The position numbers and the translations under genes are program-made. A stretch of DNA of 9,193 nucleotides from Candidatus Zhuqueibacterota bacterium (GTDB lineage: Bacteria; Zhuqueibacterota; Zhuqueibacteria; Zhuqueibacterales; Zhuqueibacteraceae). The stretch is from assembly GCA_013361015.1 (NCBI GenBank), contig JABWAN010000144.1:1-9193 (forward strand), given 5' to 3'. Under the pieces are notes generated by a model. It saw nothing but the letters and a program-made list of their open reading frames with translations, was not told the DNA's origin and ran no database searches. Shown piece by piece: positions 6,265 to 9,193 of the stretch; the stretch's first letter is position 1; each line of letters begins with the position of its first letter.

Positions 6265-9193
6265 ATGAATTTGAGCAATGTTTTCGCCCTCAAAAACACC
6301 CCCCTGCCCCCCTCTAGGAGGAAGTTTTTAAGAAAACTCGCGGCTTTTATTCAGCCGCTCGCTTTTAACGTTTGCTTCTTTTCGCAAGCCGCCTTCGCGC
6401 AAAACTCGCCGGCCACCGATGATTTTCTCTACACACAAAAATTATATAAAGAAGGTTATCACGAATTATGCCTCGCGCAATTCGAAGCGTTTCGACAACG
6501 TTATCCCGATGCACAGGAGCTTGCCGAAGGCTGGCAGCTCGCCGGTGAAGCGAACATGGCATTGCGGCGTTTCGCCGAAGCTGAAACCGCATTTCGCACT
6601 TTTGAAATTCGTTATCCTTTCCATCAAGGCATCGAAGAAGTGCGCTTGCGTCTGGCTGACAGTCAAAAAGCGCAAGGCCATCTCGAACACGCGGCTTTGA
6701 CCCTACAGCGCTTCGTCACACTGCATCCGCGCAGTGAAAAAGCGCCGCTCGCGCAATACAACGCTGGTGCGCTCTGGCAGGAATTGCGCGAGTATCAAAA
6801 GGCCCGCGAGGGCCTGTATGCGCTGTTGGACAATTACCATGAGAGCACGCAGCGTTTGCCCGCCTATTTATTACTCGTGAAAAGTTTTGCTGAAGCCGGC
6901 GACTACACTCGCGCCTTGCAAGAGGCCGAACGCATGTTGCGCTCGCTGCCCGAAAACGAACTTGACGCGCAAGCTCTTTTCATGCACGGGCGTTTGCAAG
7001 AGCAGGTCGGGCATTTGCAATTAGCGGAACAAAACTATCTAGAGCTAATCAAAAAGTTTCCCAAGAGCGACTGGGCGAGTCAAGCGAATGCACGTCTCGC
7101 GGAGCTGCAGTTTGCACGTGGTGAGGTGGCCGCCGCGGCTGTCTCATTAGAGTTATCTGCCAAAACCGCTCCCGCTTTGCAGCAGAGCCGCTTGGCACTG
7201 CGCGCCGCTGAAATGCATCTGCATGTCGGGCAGACCACCGAAGCGTTTGCAGCTCTGCAGAAATTCGATATCGTTGCGAGCGATAGCGCCGCCCAGCTCG
7301 TTTACCACTATGCGCTCGGCAGCTTGCACGAGCGCAACGGCAGGAAAGCCGAAGCGGCGGAGGCCTATCAACGCGGCGCACAGCTTTCGCTTGCAACCGA
7401 AGCCGCCAGTGACAGCGCGAGCGCAACGCCGCAGTATCGCCGCCAACGCTGCTTGTGGCGCAGCGCACAGATGCGTTTTGATTTACAACAATATGATATT
7501 GCCCTGCAATGGTGCCGTCAATATCGCCGCGAATATCCGCGCGGAAAGTTTCGCGACCTGCTCTTGTATTTGGAAGGCCGCACGCAACAAGCCTCGAACA
7601 ATCTCGCGAGCGCGCAACGACTGTATGATGAATTGCTGAACGACTTCCCGAAAAGCGTTTATGTTGATGAGGCCCTGGCGGCATTGGCGGAGATTTATGA
7701 AACGCTTGGCGAACTGCGCATGGCGCAGTTACAGTGGCAACGCTTTCTGCAAGCTTATCCTGCAAGCGAATATGCAGCAACCGCGCGACGTAAATTACAC
7801 GTGCTCGTCGCAGCCGCGCCTGCGGATTCACCCGCGGCGCTCACACAACTTTCAGAGACCTTGCTGCAAGCCCAAGAGCGCGCTTCGCGGGAAGAATTTT
7901 TAGTGTCGCTCGCGCGTTTGAACTATGCACGCTACAATTATCGCGCAGCTTTGCGGTATGCGCAACTGGCGGCCGAGAGCGCCTCAGCAAATACGACTGC
8001 TCGTGAAGCTGCTTACTTGCTCGGCGCAAGCTATTTGCGCTTGTATGAAATCGAGAGCGGGCAGCCTGCTTGGCAAGATAGTGCGCGGCTCGCGTTGCAG
8101 AGTGTGAGCACGGGCGAACGCGATCAATTCACGCAAAAGGCGGAGGCGTTGCTCGCGCGCATTTGGTTTACGAAAGAAACGCCGCGCACCGCGGCAATGT
8201 TGGACCGCGCAGATTCGCTTTTGGCGTTGAATGAAACGTCCGCGGATTTCGATTTCCTGCGTCTGTGGGCCGCGACCACGCGCAGAAGTCTCAGCGCTGC
8301 CAACGACTCGACGGCGAGCAATCGCATTGTCACAGCCCTCCAACGCGTGGCGCAGGATGAAAACTCGGTTGTGCGCAATGAAGCGTTGTTCGAACTGGCA
8401 GATTGGTATTGGCAGCACGGCGATTCCACCAATGCAACACGCGCGCTCGAGCAAATGCGCGCTTCGAGATGGCGCGACGAATTCGAAGCGAAGGGGCAAT
8501 TGCGCCAAGCAAAGTGGCTCACACAGCAGAAGCAGCATGGCGAAGCTTTGGCAACGCTGGAACGCGTCAAACAAGAATATTTCTATAGCGCCCTTGCAGA
8601 TTCTGCGGCAGCCCTGATGACGCGCATCTATATCACCACTGGCCGCTTTAGAGAGGCTTTGCAGAGTTTGAACGACGGGGCGACGGAGCAGTTTGCGAAT
8701 GAAGCGGACGCGGCTGACTTGACGCGCGGGCGTTTGCATGAAGCAACCGGCGAGCATGCGCAAGCCGTGCAAGCCTATTTGCGCTTCATTGCCGCACATC
8801 CGAATGCGCCGGAGCTTGGCTCCGTGTTGTTGCAGATCGCAAGTTTGACATTGCGCGCCGGCGCCGAGCGCTTGGCAATCGGCTATTATGAAGAATGCGC
8901 GCACCGCTTCCCAGGCTCGGAATACGGTCTCCAAGCCAAATATCGTCTCGCAGACATTCATTATGACAAAGGTGCATTTGAGACAGCGCAGCCGCTTTAT
9001 CTCGAAGCGATAAACGAGCAGCCGAATGCAGCGCTTGCGAAAGAGGCATTGAAGAAATGGATACTCTGTTTGTACAAAACGAAAAACTTCAGCCGCGCGG
9101 AATTGGAAGCGAAGAAATTTGAAGAGCAGAACAAAAGCGAGCGTGCCAGTATTGCCGAGTTTCAATATGCTGCCGGCGAAGCGGCGATCGAAG
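6265..9193 (+). CDS. Large exported tetratricopeptide-repeat protein (3' truncated by window)
   Basis: At least 976 residues are encoded without a stop when read from ATG 6265; the in-frame stop TAG at 6244 bounds it upstream. The protein is made of helix-turn-helix TPR units with recurrent YP/FP/HP turns: RYPDAQE, RYPFHQG, LHPRSEK, KFPKSDW, EYPRGKF, DFPKSVY, AYPASEY, AHPNAPE and RFPGSEY. Clear blocks lie near residues 60-125, 232-303, 433-510 and 836-916. This is the TPR style of periplasmic scaffolds such as CpoB/YbgF and BamD, but I do not recognise a specific orthologue. The N terminus contains SRRKFLRK (17-24), a twin-arginine motif, then a hydrophobic stretch and AFA-QN (cleavage after residue 45). 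Without that upstream part, the segment from about residue 22 would still be a Sec-type signal. There is no lipobox cysteine. Both start models are open; the coding frame itself is sure and the partner unknown. Confidence 0.85.
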   Translation, partial: MNLSNVFALKNTPLPPSRRKFLRKLAAFIQPLAFNVCFFSQAAFAQNSPATDDFLYTQKLYKEGYHELCLAQFEAFRQRYPDAQELAEGWQLAGEANMALRRFAEAETAFRTFEIRYPFHQGIEEVRLRLADSQKAQGHLEHAALTLQRFVTLHPRSEKAPLAQYNAGALWQELREYQKAREGLYALLDNYHESTQRLPAYLLLVKSFAEAGDYTRALQEAERMLRSLPENELDAQALFMHGRLQEQVGHLQLAEQNYLELIKKFPKSDWASQANARLAELQFARGEVAAAAVSLELSAKTAPALQQSRLALRAAEMHLHVGQTTEAFAALQKFDIVASDSAAQLVYHYALGSLHERNGRKAEAAEAYQRGAQLSLATEAASDSASATPQYRRQRCLWRSAQMRFDLQQYDIALQWCRQYRREYPRGKFRDLLLYLEGRTQQASNNLASAQRLYDELLNDFPKSVYVDEALAALAEIYETLGELRMAQLQWQRFLQAYPASEYAATARRKLHVLVAAAPADSPAALTQLSETLLQAQERASREEFLVSLARLNYARYNYRAALRYAQLAAESASANTTAREAAYLLGASYLRLYEIESGQPAWQDSARLALQSVSTGERDQFTQKAEALLARIWFTKETPRTAAMLDRADSLLALNETSADFDFLRLWAATTRRSLSAANDSTASNRIVTALQRVAQDENSVVRNEALFELADWYWQHGDSTNATRALEQMRASRWRDEFEAKGQLRQAKWLTQQKQHGEALATLERVKQEYFYSALADSAAALMTRIYITTGRFREALQSLNDGATEQFANEADAADLTRGRLHEATGEHAQAVQAYLRFIAAHPNAPELGSVLLQIASLTLRAGAERLAIGYYEECAHRFPGSEYGLQAKYRLADIHYDKGAFETAQPLYLEAINEQPNAALAKEALKKWILCLYKTKNFSRAELEAKKFEEQNKSERASIAEFQYAAGEAAIE
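6292..6329. repeat. C-rich tract flanked by AAAAAC/GTTTTT inverted repeat
   Basis: AAAAAC (6292-6297) and GTTTTT (6324-6329) are perfect 6-bp inverted arms around a C-rich core with two runs of six C (6299-6304 and 6307-6312) and a short CCTC-TAG-GAGG stem (6311-6321). Comparable C-rich, partly palindromic pieces occur as dispersed intergenic repeats in various genomes, from my general knowledge. It falls inside the longest open frame of the TPR gene, where it would encode the proline-rich and twin-arginine stretch. If it is a non-coding repeat, the true start of the TPR gene is downstream of it. Confidence 0.4.

Noticed and set aside
7049..7831. Minus-strand open frame of 260 codons inside the TPR gene
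   Set aside because: Arg- and Ala-rich shadow of the + strand TPR frame, with no start signal or domain.
7984..9165. Long open frame on the minus strand (393 codons) opposite the TPR gene
   Set aside because: It is antisense to a strongly TPR-like coding frame. Its product is rich in Arg, Cys and Leu without domain pattern, as expected from the reverse of a GC-biased gene.

Overview
The window is 9.2 kb of bacterial chromosome with mixed, moderately GC-rich composition. Every supported gene lies on the + strand. Most are housekeeping or cell-envelope genes, plus one two-gene toxin-antitoxin module. The lineage cannot be fixed from sequence alone. A canonical TTGACA-N17-TATATT promoter, a PcrA/UvrD-type helicase, a long exported TPR protein and hairpin-type intergenic repeats would fit an uncultured Gram-negative group such as one in the FCB/KSB1/Calditrichota area, but this is a low-confidence guess.

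Layout. (1) 1-698: the 3' end of an nfeD-like gene overlaps by ATGA with a small membrane protein carrying a probable PH-like domain. (2) 699-1010: a non-coding stretch with a near-consensus sigma70 promoter (773-801) and a leader of about 200 nt. (3) 1011-2851: a CPBP-family intramembrane protease overlaps by one base with mltG, the endolytic transglycosylase that ends glycan-strand growth. (4) 2852-2971: a short intergenic stretch with nested inverted repeats. (5) 2972-5203: a pcrA/uvrD superfamily 1 helicase. It has no ATG, GTG or TTG start upstream of its Q motif and probably begins at CTG. (6) 5273-6090: a MntA (nucleotidyltransferase antitoxin) and HepT (HEPN RNase toxin) pair, overlapping by ATGA, with both signature motifs intact. 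(7) 6091-6264: an intergenic stretch with a long imperfect hairpin built from 10-bp units. (8) 6265 to the window end: a very large exported TPR protein, truncated by the window edge, whose N terminus reads either as a Tat signal or as a repeat and ribosome-binding site in front of a shorter Sec signal.

How the genes may work together. CPBP protease and MltG are translationally coupled and both act at the cytoplasmic membrane or cell wall. NfeD and the PH-like protein form a second membrane pair. MntA-HepT is a self-contained regulatory or defence module between pcrA and the TPR gene. I see no wholly new system. The points most worth checking are the non-AUG start of pcrA, the start and export route of the TPR protein, the 6131-6220 hairpin repeat, and the CPBP-mltG coupling.
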